From Prosopocoilus inquinatus (taxonomy: Eukaryota; Arthropoda; Insecta; Coleoptera; Lucanidae): 64,000 nucleotides of DNA. Numbering within the stretch: position 1 is the first letter of the stretch; every line of letters starts with the position of its first letter. This document shows, in pieces, positions 11,601-22,297 of the stretch. The translations under genes were made by a program, and so were the position numbers. Below the pieces are notes generated by a model. The model was not told the origin of the DNA, did not search any database, and saw only the letters and a list, made by a program, of their open reading frames with translations. The stretch lies in contig CM069874.1 of the NCBI GenBank assembly GCA_036172665.1, forward strand, positions 48,218,707 through 48,282,706, given 5' to 3'.

Positions 11601-13388
11601 TGAAATATGGCGGAACCAATTAAAAATGCATGCCATTCTGCCAGACTCTAACCAGAGGGTCCCTACACGAAACGGTCAAAGCTACAACGAAATTTGAAAT
11701 TTTGAAATGCAATAAATTACTTGCAAAACAGTTTCGATTGCAATGACTTTCCTGAGCATCCCCTGATGATTCTAGTAACGTTTACTGATGCTTTAACATG
11801 AATTAAATTTTAATCACAGATTTACTAACATGAACGAAGGCATTTAATTTTAGATGTCAGTGCAAGTCAGACTGAGAAACTCATACTTACTCCAAATCTT
11901 TGAGGTTTACATGGCAAGGTTCGCAGACTCTGACAGCAAATTCAAATCCCATAACTGGTATGCATAGTCTCGCTGTAGAGCAACGATCACACACCGCCTT
12001 ACCACAGTGACGGCAGTGGTGCTGTCTCAATCCCAGTTGTCTTTGATCCATCATTGCGCGGAAATTCCAGAAAAATGGTCTGCCACAAAGTTGACAGGTA
12101 TCCGATTCAATCCACTCTGGTGTTTCTTTTCTTTGATGGTTCATGTCCCAAAATACCAGGACACCATCTTCACCTGCGCTCAATAACTGTTTTGTGCTGT
12201 TTAGATAACAAAGAGCAGAGACCTGCAATAAACAAGTATAATAAATTTCTTTTTTGTGTTTTCCTTAATAATTGTAATAGTTACTTTATTTTGATGCCCT
12301 TGCAGTTCATATGCATTGCCCTGCTGACCTCCAATATCCCAAACGATAACAATTTGATCAAATGAACCACTGAATAACATCTGCCTTTCGGCGTCCCATG
12401 CCAAAGTACGCACTGAACCGGAATGACCTTTCAATGTAGTAATAACATTAACACCATGATTTGATAGTTTCAACATGGTAATTTGCCCGGAATAATCACC
12501 AATGAAAGCGTGTTTTGTTTGTGAATCAAATCTATGTCACTTAAGGAAAACACGTCTTCATGCTAATCCACATAATTAGAGTACTTAAATATTGAGTGAA
12601 TCAGATTCTAAATCTATTGTGACGATCTAATGTGTGACAAGTTCGTCACACATGTATCAGAGCAAGCGTGACATAAATTCACAGCTTCTAGTTTACGTCT
12701 CTCTGCTTCGGTGATGAAATTTTCTGGGCACTTTGACAGATAGATGGGAGCCGGATGGGATGGATCTTTTGCAAGACTAAACAATCTCAAAAACCAGCGT
12801 ATCAATAACTCTATTGAAATTTAAAAAGGATACTGTAATGCTGTACACCAAGCTTCGGCTGTAAAAGTGCCAATATTTCGCCCTGTTTGTGTGCAATTGT
12901 AAGAAAACACTTTGTCTCTACTGACACTCAAAACCCATTCACAGTTCAATGCAAATAACACTTCTGTAACTCGCGCCTGATGTGCCAAATATTCTCTAAC
13001 GGGCATCATTCTGTTGAAATCGGACGCCAAGGAAAACTCCGACACAGTTCCATTTTCTTGACCAATGAATAACTGTCTCGTTTCGACTGTGTAAAATATT
13101 GATGTAGCTCCACTAGGCATGTACTGACATATACTGGGCCAATATTGGCCTGAATCTCTCTTTAGCCATACCCGAACGGTTCTAAAACAGAATGAGTCAA
13201 TCGTTAATTCGTTTTAATGGTTTTACGCACTTGTCGTCTGACACGCTGATGACACCGTCTTCACCGGGTATTATAACCGCCGCGTTTATCTCATCATTGC
13301 AACCTTCGAGTTTTGCCAATAACGACGGCTTTTTTGTCGTGCAAAATTTATCATTTGCTTGTGTAGCGGGTTTAATTTCCGCTGCCAT
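8633..13388 (-). CDS. WDFY2: WD repeat and FYVE domain-containing protein 2, five exons
   Basis: WDFY2 binds PI3P on early endosomes through its FYVE finger and scaffolds Akt/PKC signalling with its WD propeller. Minus-strand exons are 13231-13388, 12834-13181, 12285-12531, 11891-12222 and 8633-8768; all junctions are GT-AG and keep frame, giving 1221 nt, 406 aa (human about 400). The WD repeats include [56 protein letters not shown] and [19 protein letters not shown] landmarks are all present: WIESD, the basic RQHHCRHCG motif, and RVCEPCH; eight zinc-ligand Cys/His are visible. The last exon carries the final WD blade ([28 protein letters not shown]). The C-terminal exon is separated from the FYVE exon by a 3.1-kb intron packed with mobile elements. 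Exon 1 uses donor GTGCGT and exon 2 uses GTATCC. Confidence 0.95.
9016..9410. mobile_element. TIR MITE, 'TATTCTGTAACATTGATAT' family, diverged
   Basis: It begins GGGTCTATTCTGGAACATTG and ends TTAATGTTTCAGAATAGG, the inverse of the start. It is longer than the 4202 copy because of unrelated internal sequence. It lies in the last WDFY2 intron. Confidence 0.6.
10889..11485. mobile_element. TIR MITE of the same family, interrupted by an LTR
   Basis: The left piece (TCTATTCTGTGATATGGACT) and right piece (ATTGCTATGTATCAAGTGAC ... GTCAATGTTACTAAATAG) join to the consensus seen at 4202 once the 10917-11269 insert is removed. The insertion point falls within the block read elsewhere as GGACTTGATATTGCTATG. 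Confidence 0.65.
10917..11269 (+). mobile_element. Probable solo LTR nested in a MITE
   Basis: The insert starts TGTGGCG and ends CGTAACA (TG...CA). It contains a promoter-like block (GAATATAAAATCGG at about 11078) followed by an initiator-like CAGTCGAG and then AATAAA-rich sequence, the usual order in an LTR read on the plus strand. I could not confirm a target duplication, so the exact ends are uncertain. No internal retrotransposon coding region accompanies it. Confidence 0.5.
12614..12805 (-). other. Unexplained open frame inside WDFY2 intron 2
   Basis: This 63-codon frame lies within the 302-bp intron between WDFY2 exons 2 and 3 and on the same strand. Its translation is not low-complexity ([20 protein letters not shown], then [16 protein letters not shown]), which is unusual for intron sequence. 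It has no family match I know and is not needed for the WDFY2 reading frame. It could be a relic of a mobile element or an alternative exon; chance is also possible. Confidence 0.3.
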
Positions 13389-14066
13389 TTTTCTGTTTTG
13401 TCACCTGTCACCTATATCACTCGAACTCTATGTTGCCAACATAAAGCGTTTAAATAAATCGGGCAAAGGTATAAGGTCCCTAGATCCTAGATACTTGTTT
13501 GGGAGGATTCAGAAACAAACTATCAGTTTTTCTTTGGTAATTTCGGATTTTAGGTGATTTTTTGCTGCAATAACTCTGTAGAATAACTCAGTATTATATT
13601 AATTAACTCAGTAGGTTAGCCCTCATCATTCGAAAATTACAATTTTGCCGTGATATGTTGGGGTGATGAAAAAAATGTTGCCGCAGTAACGGCTAACGGT
13701 GCGGCAACACTGCGGTAATTATTGACAAATAATTTTAAAAAGACATGATTTTAGAAAATAAGAATAATTTGGGAACTGTTTAAAAAATGATATTCAAATT
13801 TACATTTTTGTGACTTTATTTATACAGTGTGTCCCAGATTGAGTAGACTACCATGGGTAACTTTCTTATTAGTGATGATAGAGATTTGGTTAAATGGGCA
13901 AAGTTTTGCAGTTTCATGCGCTTGTTTAGATGACGTAAAGAAAATTTGAAAATTTGGAATAGTTTCGATGTTATCCCAGAAAAACTGAAAATCGTTAACG
14001 TCTAACGTCCATTTTCGTAATAATGAAGGCGTCAAAAATATAGATTAAACTACGCGATAAATTGAA
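13389..14066. other. WDFY2 upstream region, no gene recognised
   Basis: The 5' flank of WDFY2 holds no further recognisable exon. The plus-strand frame at 13192-13557 is the antisense shadow of WDFY2 exon 1. A TACAGTGTGTCCC motif at about 13825 belongs to the scattered 'ACAGGGTGTCCC' repeat ends seen throughout the window. Confidence 0.45.
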
Positions 14067-14205
14067 TGGGCGCGTTCAGGGACGCTCAGCGGCTAAGTTG
14101 CTTACTCAGCAATCGTTTGTGATTGGCTCATCTTAAGGTAACAGCCAAATACAAGCGACTGCTGAGTAAGCAACTCAGCCGCTGAGCGTTCACTGAACGC
14201 GCCCA
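14067..14205. mobile_element. Fold-back MITE with about 48-bp inverted ends
   Basis: The left end TGGGCGCGTTCAGGGACGCT and right end AGCGTTCACTGAACGCGCCC are inverted complements. Complementarity continues through CAGCGGCTAAGTTGCTTACT / AGTAAGCAACTCAGCCGCTG to about 50 bp, with a loop of about 40 bp. No coding capacity. Confidence 0.8.
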
Positions 14206-15290
14206 ATGGCTACACTTGCATTTGACGTCAAGTCAATAAATGACGCGCTTTTTAAAAAAATAATTTCAAGATGGAAACTAGTATACTCTATGAGTGTAAA
14301 TGATTATATTATAAATTTATTGTATTATTACTGTGCCAGACAAAACCCAAGGCTAAAAACTCGATTATTTCATAATTACTTGATTTGTTTTATCTGTCCA
14401 TTTCGTGCGAATGGCCCATATTCTAACCTCGTCTTTAATTTAGCAATGTCGTGATTAAATTCTCTATCATTCTCTTACTCATTAAATTCGCATAAAGCTA
14501 AATCGTTTTTGTTTATTTTCATCACGGCTTTAGTTAGAAACGACTCTAATCATGAGATGAGAATACGGCCCATTGTATTTAAAATCATTAACCAAGCTCA
14601 AGCTCTGACTACGCTCAAGCTTGAACACATAACAACTAAGCTAAAACATGTTGGATGAGTTAATTCACAAATGCTAGCTAGTGTAGCCGAAATAAGCGTT
14701 AAATGATACGCTAAATCCTTTTGATGTGTCAAAACAGACCGCCACCCGAGTTATCGTCTAACGCCATTCATAACGACGATAACAAATTAGGTGTCTAGTC
14801 GTGGCTACACCTATGTTTAATGCCAAATAGCGCAGTAATGAACAGCATTACGCGCTAGTGTGGCCCTAGCATATGAAATATAAAATGAAGTTTGATATAA
14901 AAGTTATTAGGTTTGAATAAATATAGCTGAAAGTTATGTCAAAATAAAATTAAAGATGGCAGCTTTCAAGATATTGGTAGCACCATAGCGCCTTTCTTAT
15001 TTTAAATACACGCCATATTGGATTTTTGTACGATTAAATGGCATTTTCTTTTCTCGTTTCAACCGCATGTTACGACCTACATCTAAATAAAATAAAAATA
15101 TCAAAAAAAAATCATATTTTAATTTTAAATCAAACAAGCGAGAAAAATAAACGTTGCTTTTACTTAAAAAACAAAAATAAAACAAAAGAAAGTTATAATG
15201 AATGCTCAGAATGCCTGGGTATTAATTCTTAAACACAATTGACCCTGATTTCTGACACTCCTGGTTACACATTGCAGAATATTTCGATTA
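14206..15290. other. Repeat-rich intergenic DNA, no gene recognised
   Basis: A further weak inverted-repeat element seems bounded by AATGGCCCATATTC (about 14410) and GAATACGGCCCATT (about 14560). The remaining sequence is AT-rich with small overlapping frames that look like noise. Confidence 0.4.
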
Positions 15291-15294
15291 ATAC

Positions 15295-15623
15295 TGTCAC
15301 GAATTTGGGGTGCACAAATTATAGTGGTTAAATTTCAGAACACTTTAATTCAAAGCTGTCGCTTTACACAATTAACAAGACAATTGTAATGAGCTTGTCT
15401 ATCAAATAACACTTTTACAAAATGTATTTTCTATTTATTCGAGGTACGAATCCTTCGCTCGCTAACTTCGTAACTATACTCCTCACGGATCGTACGGTTT
15501 ATATAGCAGAGCCGTGTGTTGCTCGTACATACTAGAATGATCGAGTAGTCTTCGGTCATGTTCTATGACGCAAGGTGGCGTACTGATGCTAAAAATAGAT
15601 GTTTGCGCATCACGGCTGTAACA
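15295..15623 (-). mobile_element. Solo LTR, family shared with 38333-38664, 4-bp target duplication
   Basis: The element starts TGTCACGAATTTGGGG and ends GCTGTAACA, flanked by ATAC at 15291-15294 and again at 15624-15627. It aligns along its whole length to the copy at 38333-38664. Read on the minus strand, a TATATAA box (complement near 15500) precedes AATAAA signals, so the LTR promoter points left. A 4-bp duplication fits Ty3/gypsy-type integration. No internal domain remains, so this is a product of LTR-LTR recombination. Confidence 0.85.
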
Positions 15624-15892
15624 ATACTATGAAATGCCTATACCACCGCTTCTTTTATTTACATCTCGGTTCAGCTTTATGTAATAAAACGAGATGGAGA
15701 TTCACTCAGTGCACAGCCAGCAGAAAACGTTATAAGATAAACACAAAAAAATGAAAGCCGCCGAAAAAAGGAGTCAATAAAATGCGAGAAACAATTCGTT
15801 TGAAAAGAAGAAAAATGCGAGAAACAGAAGAAAAAATAAAAGAATATACAAAAAAATAAACGAAAAAGGGCGATTCTCTTACCAGAAAACAA

Positions 15893-16910
15893 TACGTTTT
15901 ATTGCAAATGGTGAAAAATTAATGACAATTCAAAAACCAGCAGATATTCCGATTAACGTCATAGCTGTTCAGTGATTGTTGCAGCAACAACTAGTGCTGT
16001 AAAAGTAACGAAGAAATTTGTACTTGCAAGTATTCGTTACTTTAGATTTCGGTACCCGTTACAAAGTATTCGTTACTCGTTACTTTCGTTACTATAGTAT
16101 AGTAGTAATCAATCAGATAACATACGTGAATATAATTTTCAACTTAAAAATCGTAATACCTAATAAGATTACTTTTATTATAATTTAGTTTATTACTCGT
16201 TACTTTCGTTACTATAGCCAGTGCTGTAGTACAATTAAATAATAACATAACGTGCATCAATATAATTTTCAACTTACAGTCGTAATACCTAATAAGATTA
16301 CTTTTATTAAAAAATACTCGTAATACAATTACTACTTACTAAAAACGCATACATAAGCCGTGCACGATACGTTGATAAACAATCTATTAAAAACGTAAAA
16401 AAACTTATAACCGAAATTATTAAAATACCATCTGATCGGCAGCTCGCACTTTGTCGTGTCGAAACGTGTGCGAAATCGTACGCTATGGTAATACGAGTAA
16501 CGAAATGTTTTGATAAGTAACGAATCGGTACTTCGAGTCTCATGTTATACCCGTTACTCAGTAACGAATGCATACGGTTGGCAACAGCACTAGCAACAAC
16601 AAATATGAAAGACAAGGAATCGTTTAAGTGTGATTATCAAGGCGAATCTTCCAGAAAATCACAGAATAATTATTGAACCTGATTTATGCAGTGAATTATT
16701 AGTATTTTTTAAGAAAATTTGCTTCTCGTTTTTGTATCTGTCAATTTATTAGTTTGAAATAAAGTGTGAATATTTAAAACGCATGTTATTGCTTTATAAC
16801 TTTTGAAATTCGTGTTTCTTTAAATTATTAAAGTTTGAAACTCTCGCCTTTACTGTGTCCAAAATCCAGGTGGAGCCACTTTTGCGAACTAAACTTCGTT
16901 CCATTTTTTT
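15893..16910 (+). repeat. Dispersed repeat, copy 1, interrupted by a hAT-type MITE
   Basis: Outside the insertion at 15992-16592 this sequence matches, inverted, the stretch 43732-44180: for example GTTGCAGCAACAAC, the GATTATCAAGGCGAATC block, and the AAACTTCGTTCCATTTTT end. The partner copy has no insertion and so supplies the empty site. No coding capacity recognised. Confidence 0.75.
15992..16592. mobile_element. Non-autonomous hAT element with 8-bp target duplication
   Basis: The ends are inverted: TAGTGCTGT at the left, ACAGCACTA at the right. The 8-bp GCAACAAC flanks both sides (15984-15991 and 16593-16600). The paralogous copy near 44035 has the site only once. The TAGTG ends fit the hAT terminal pattern. 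The interior is rich in GTTACTTTCGTTACT-like blocks and contains a tandem duplication of about 120 bp (GTAATACCTAATAAGATTAC at about 16153 and 16281). The open frame at 16307-16615 crosses the element end and is not a transposase. Confidence 0.85.
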
Positions 16911-17817
16911 TTAAATATCTATATCTATTTCTCACATCATCCAAATGCTAAAAGTTGTGAATGATTTTTATTGTTATCTTTTAAAGTCGTTTCAAATTCT
17001 GTAAATGAGAATTGATATATTTCAATTTTAAATATCGGTTCAAGCTCTTCAAGTTCGGGAAACAAACCTGCATCGTCTTGCCTGAAAAAGGTTCTGGTGA
17101 AATTCTTAAGGTCACTAAATTAGTACACTTACGTGTTCAGGTAACGCCATCACTTTCCCATTCCGAGATTATTGTGTAACAAAGATAATAACTACCGAAG
17201 TCGCAAGAGCAACAAGGAAATCAACATTTTTAAAGAATTCTGCTTACTCGTGGTAGTTTTTACGGTCGACCCTACGGTCGACTGGGTCGACTGTCTAGTT
17301 AAAAATGTATTAGGTTATGTTATTCTCCGCTGCCATAGTTCAATACCATTTATGAAATGTCACTTTGATTAACAAAGGGCTCGTTTTTTTTACTCTTCAA
17401 CATTTAAAACACTGCAACTTAAAATTTCAACGCTGAACTTTGATGACGTTAGGTTTTCAGTTTTAAAACGACAATTTCAATCGCTACATCCAGTGGTAAA
17501 AAGACTCCTAAAATACTACGGACGTGAAACTTGGGTGAAAGACCTAATTAAAGTATTTAGGTACAATCATACATTCTTTGTTTGTGAAATTAATTAATAC
17601 GAAATACAGCAATAGAATTGAGCAGTTCATGTTCAATCGCTGCAGAAAAATGTTCATCGCTGTGAATTTTTAGGTTGCATCGTAAGTAAAAAACAGGAGA
17701 GAGGTTTATTGGCAATTGAAAATTTTTGTCCAGGCTGTTTTAGTAACGTATTTATCCGCAGAGGCGCTAGTAGTAATTGTAAATTTGGCGCGAATGAAAT
17801 GTCACATGTTGTCAATA
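16911..17817. other. Intergenic DNA before the satellite array, no gene recognised
   Basis: Only AT-rich sequence and short frames without family resemblance. The array begins at 17818 directly after GTCAATA. Confidence 0.4.
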
Positions 17818-20274
17818 GTTGTCTTTTATTTGCAAGTCAGATCAGTTCACTTTTACCCTTTTTTATTTGGCTACATGATCTAACCCAAAGTGATCTAAAA
17901 CACCTCCCGCCTTGCTGTTACTACACCTCGAAAATTCTAGATCAGTTTGGATCAGTTGGTTCACTAGTAGAGGGGATGTTATTTCAACTGTTTGTCAAAT
18001 TGGATTACTCGTCTAAACAAACTTTTGTTTTTTCTTAACTCACTGTAAAGTGATGCAAAAATAATATCTTCATCTGAAGATTAAAATACAGCAATCACAT
18101 CTCGCATGTTTTATTTACTATTAAATCGATCACTTAAGATCAGTTCACTTTGGGTTAAACTGAACTGACCTGAACTAACCTGCGTTGCAAATAAAAGACA
18201 ACTAGTAGTTGTCTTTTATTTGCACGTCAGATCAGTTCACTTTTACCCTGGATCACTTATTCAAAAATTTGTCTGTTTTATTTGGCTACGTGATCTAACC
18301 CAAAGAGATCCAAAACACTTCCCGCCTTGCTGTTACTACACCTCGGAAACTCTAGATCAGTTTGGATCAGTTGGTTCACTTGTAGAGGGGATGTTGTTTT
18401 AACTGTTTGTCAAATTACATTACTCGTCTAAACAAACTTTTGTTTTTGCTTAACTCACTGTAAAGTGATGCAAAAATAATATCTTCATCTGAAGATTAAA
18501 ATACAGCAATCACATCTCGCATGTTTTATTTACTATTAAATCGATCACTTAAGATCAGTTCACTTTGGGTTAAACTGAACTGACCTGAACTAACCTGCGT
18601 TGCAAATAAAAGACAACTAGTAGTTGTCTTTTATTTGCACGTCAGATCAGTTCACTTTTACCCTGGATCACTTATTCAAAAATTTGTCTGTTTTATTTGG
18701 CTACGTGATCTAACCCAAAGAGATCCAAAACACTTCCCGCCTTGCTGTTACTACACCTCGGAAATTCTAGATCAGTTTGGATCAGTTGGTTCACTAGTAG
18801 AGGGGATGTTATTTCAACTGTTTGTCAAATTGGATTACTCGTCTAAACAAACTTTTGTTTTTTCTTAACTCACTGTAAAGTGATGCAAAAATAATATCTT
18901 CATCTGAAGATTAAAATACAGCAATCACATCTCGTATGTTTTATTTACTATTAAATCGATCACTTAAGATCAGTTCACTTTGGGTTAAACTGAACTGACC
19001 TGAACTAACCTGCGTTGCAAATGAAAGACAACTAGTAGTTGTCTTTTATTTGCACGTCAGATCAGTTCACTTTTACCCTGGATCACTTATTCAAAAATTT
19101 GTCTGTTTTATTTGGCTACGTGATCTAATCCAAAGAGATCCAAAACACTTCCCGCCTTGCTGTTACTACACCTCGGAAACTCTAGATCAGTTTGGATCAG
19201 TTGGTTCACTTGTAGAGGGGATGTTGTTTTAACTGTTTGTCAAATTACATTACTCGTCTAAACAAACTTTTGTTTATGCTTAACTCACTGTAAAGTGATG
19301 CAAAAATAATATCTTCATCTGAAGATTAAAATACAGCAATCACATCTCGCATGTTTTATTTACTATTAAATCGATCACTTAAGATCAGTTCACTTTGGGT
19401 TAAACTGAACTGACCTGAACTAACCTGCGTTGCAAATAAAAGACAACTAGTAGTTGTCTTTTATTTGCACGTCAGATCAGTTCACTTTTACCCTGGATCA
19501 CTTATTCAAAAATTTGTCTGTTTTATTTGGCTACGTGATCTAACCCAAAGAGATCCAAAACACTTCCCGCCTTGCTGTTACTACACCTCGGAAATTCTAG
19601 ATCAGTTTGGATCAGTTGGTTCACTAGTAGAGGGGATGTTGTTTTAACTGTTTGTCAAATTACATTACTCGTCTAAACAAACTTTTGTTTTTGCTTAACT
19701 CACTGTAAAGTGATGCAAAAATAATATCTTCATCTGAAGATTAAAATACAGCAATCACATCTCGCATGTTTTATTTACTATTAAATCGATCACTTAAGAT
19801 CAGTTCACTTTGGGTTAAACTGAACTAACCTGAACTAACCTGCGTTGCAAATAAAAGACAACTAGTAGTTGTCTTTTATTTGCACGTCAGATCAGTTCAC
19901 TTTTACCCTGGATCACTTATTCAAAAATTTGTCTGTTTTATTTGGCTACGTGATCTAACCCAAAGAGATCCAAAACACTTCCCGCCTTGCTGTTACTACA
20001 CCTCGGAAATTCTAGATCAGTTTGGATCAGTTGGTTCACTTGTAGAGGGGATGTTATTTCAACTGTTTGTCAAATTGGATTACTCGTCTAAACAAACTTT
20101 TGTTTTTGCTTAACTCACTGTAAAGTGATGCAAAAATATCTTCATCTGAAGATTAAAATACAGCAATCACTTCTCGCATGTTTTATTTAATATTAAATCG
20201 ATCACTTAAGATCAGTTCACTTTGAGTTAAACTGAACTGACCTGAACTAACTTGCGTTGGAAATAAAAGACAAC
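17818..20274 (+). repeat. Tandem array of six 385-410-bp TIR-flanked units (MITE-like satellite)
   Basis: Units start at 17818, 18208, 18623, 19038, 19453 and 19868, period 415 bp (a 410-bp unit plus a 5-bp TAGTA spacer). Unit 1 is 385 bp because of a 25-bp internal loss; unit 6 is 407 bp. Each unit begins GTTGTCTTTTATTTGCA and ends TGCAAATAAAAGACAAC, with imperfect inversion continuing (GATCAGTTCACTTT / AAACTGAACTGACC). The whole array is bounded by ...CAATA and TATTG..., consistent with a TA target. Short open frames repeated in each unit (about 60-77 codons) simply reflect the copied sequence and are not credible proteins. A relic lies at 1-215. Confidence 0.92.
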
Positions 20275-20349
20275 TATTGTCAATTGCTTTAGTGATGGCG
20301 GAGATCGTGATCGTTTAAGTAAATTAAAAACTGGCACAAATATAATAGG

Positions 20350-20484
20350 TTAAGGCCTGGTTTCACCACCACAGTTTAACTTTAAGCTCCGTTTTATTCC
20401 TATAGAAACAATTATCCTTGCAATTGTTACCATAGGAATAAAGCGAAGTTTAAAGTTAATCTGTGATGGTGAAATCGGGCCTAA
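20350..20484. mobile_element. 135-bp fold-back MITE next to the array
   Basis: The left end TTAAGGCCTGGTTTCACCAC is the inverse of the right end GTGATGGTGAAATCGGGCCT, and TTTAACTTTAAGCTCCG / CGAAGTTTAAAGTTAA continues the stem. The tip TTCCTATAGAAACAATT / AATTGTTACCATAGGAA makes nearly the whole element a hairpin. Confidence 0.8.
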
Positions 20485-20572
20485 ATCAAATTGTCCGTTA
20501 AATAAACATTGTTGATTAAATTATTTTTGTGTGACTAGAGAATAGTCTCTAATATAAACAGAGTTTGAGAAA

Positions 20573-20954
20573 ATGGACCTTGCAAGATCTGCAAAAGAAG
20601 ATTTAAATGTGTAGTTATTGGATGCAATTCATGTTCCAATCAGACCAAATTTCCTTCAGTTTGGAATTGGGGCTGTTAATTTAGGCAACGAAGCCCTGTG
20701 ACAATTTCGATGCAAGAAGACGTGTATGCGTCACACTGATGAAAGGTTAGCATTACATTAGCATCACAACAATCCATAATAAGGTTTTTATTTTACCAAG
20801 TTAACAATGGCAGTAAAATATAAATTGTTACAGATATGTGTATCCAGGACATGAATGCAGGAAGATTAAATTAATATGGAAACTTAACCTGTATCCTACA
20901 TCGTATTATCTACCGAGACAATTCATCATTTTAATAGAAATGAAAGTGCAGAAG
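20573..20954 (+). pseudogene. Unrecognised two-exon gene relic with in-frame stops
   Basis: A frame from ATG 20573 reads MDLARSAKEDLNV, stop, then PNFLQFGIGAVNLGNEAL, stop, then QFRCKKTCMRHTDE. A donor (GAAAG|GTTAGC, about 20745) and acceptor (TTACAG|ATATG, about 20833) join it in frame to YVYPGHECRKIKLIWKL and a hydrophobic-aromatic stretch, ending at another donor (AG|GTAGGA, 20955). The second stop (TGA before CAA) could be a decayed CGA. Splice signals and a Cys-rich, non-random protein argue for a former gene or a domesticated element; the two stops argue that it is dead. I do not recognise the family. Confidence 0.35.
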
Positions 20955-22061
20955 GTAGGAGCTACAACTATGAAACAATCACTTTAAATAATTTTATTAA
21001 AGTGTAACAAGTATTATTATGTGTGAGTGATTAGCTGATTTATAAAATTTAAAGTTGGTCAAAGTACAGTATTCTGAATAAAAATTGTTAAAAAAAAGTT
21101 TAATTTGCAGTAATTTTGAAGATATTCACACTTAAAGTCAAAAATAATATGTACGGATAAAGAAAGAATGTATTGAATTGCAATTTTGAAAGCATTTCCA
21201 TAAATTATGAATTTCATGAATGAGAATGTACAAATAATATGTTATTACTTGCAGTTACTTTTGCAGTTAAATATAGTAATTTGAGAATAATATGGGGTTT
21301 GCTTTATTAGCTTAAAATCTAGTAAATATCATAATTTAAGCATGATTTTCTGTTTCTTTAGGTTTTCTTCTCCACACATTCATTTAGGTAATACGTTATA
21401 TTCTGTAAAGACTTGTAATGTATATTACTGCGTATTAGAGTCTTTGCAGAATATACCGTATTACTTAAATTAATATACGGAGAAGAAAACCTAAAGAATT
21501 ATTTAAATTAAAAAGGCTCGTAAAAAAGCGCGCGTAGAATAGTGGCGCCATCGCAACAGATAAATACGTTACTAAGTACTACTACGTCATATTACGTGGA
21601 CAAAAAATTTACATGGGAATTGACTCTCCTGGTAAAAAAACGCACCGCGGCAATAAACTGTTACAACTTAAACTGTAAAAAAACGCTTTTGGTTTAATCG
21701 CTGCAACGGATGAACTAATCCCGAGTAAAAAAAACGAACCCTATGTTTCGACCGTGTTTTTTATCCCTAGACGAGATTATTGTGCGACAAGGATAGACAG
21801 AAAAAATTACTAATGTAGCTACCTGAACTCGAAGTGTGTCGATTTAGAACCATTAGAACCTTAGAAATTCTAGTTCTAGTTCTATCAAGCATGTGGTTCT
21901 CAGTTGTTGGCACCACTAACCCTAAGAGCCAATAGGATGACGGAGACGGAACAGTCGAAATGTCATTTCTTATATATTTAACCAAAATTTTTGTTTGGGA
22001 AAAGTTATTTATAATCGCACGCTTTCAAAACTGTGATAATGCGTTAATCTGAGAGTCGGTG
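20955..22061. other. Intergenic stretch with one fold-back element; ATG9 upstream region
   Basis: No gene is recognised. 21354-21498 is described separately. The minus-strand frame 21767-21985 looks like noise. The last few hundred bases should hold the ATG9 promoter, but I see no diagnostic core-promoter motif that I would defend. Confidence 0.4.
21354..21498. mobile_element. 145-bp fold-back MITE
   Basis: The left end TTCTTTAGGTTTTCTTCTCC and right end GGAGAAGAAAACCTAAAGAA are perfect inverse complements over 20 bp. The interior continues with GGTAATACG / CGTATTAC and TATTCTGTAAAGACT / AGTCTTTGCAGAATA, so nearly the whole element folds. Confidence 0.8.
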
Positions 22062-22297
22062 ATGACACGCTTTTTTGACGACATCGGTAAGTCTACATTC
22101 CCTAGTTTATTTAGGTTCAAATCAATATCAGCTGTTTTATGTTATTGTGATGTTTGCAGTTGAAAGATCGCGATTTGCGTATCTCGTTTGTTTTCGCATG
22201 CACAAAAGTTTTCGCTTGCTCGTTTATTTCTGCGCAGTAACCTGTAAAGCGAGATCTCCTTTTTAATTGTTGTTTTTTTGGTTTAGGTGACTGACTC
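22062..22297 (+). promoter_or_regulatory. ATG9 5' leader with a 10-codon uORF and a leader intron
   Basis: A donor (CATCG|GTAAGT, intron from 22087) and acceptor (TTTAG|GTGACT, 22286) remove 200 bp. In the spliced leader an ATG at 22062 reads MTRFFDDIGD and stops (TGA 22292-22294) three bases before the ATG9 start at 22298. A short uORF ending that close to the main start would be expected to affect re-initiation and so ATG9 output. The intron is inferred from splice signals only. Confidence 0.5.

Larger units (their letters stand above)
8938..11668. mobile_element. Composite nest of repeats in the last WDFY2 intron
   Basis: The outer ends are inverted: GACCCTCTAGTTAGAGTC near 8941 and GACTCTAACCAGAGGGTC near 11643, extending into GGTAGAAT / ATTCTGCC. 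Just inside the left end, TTTCAACAAAAAAAGTCC and GTCGGT precede the MITE at 9016, and the same pair precedes the MITE at 10889. The span therefore looks like a larger host element duplicated or filled by MITEs and then by an LTR. No open frame of transposase type is visible. Superfamily unknown. Confidence 0.5.
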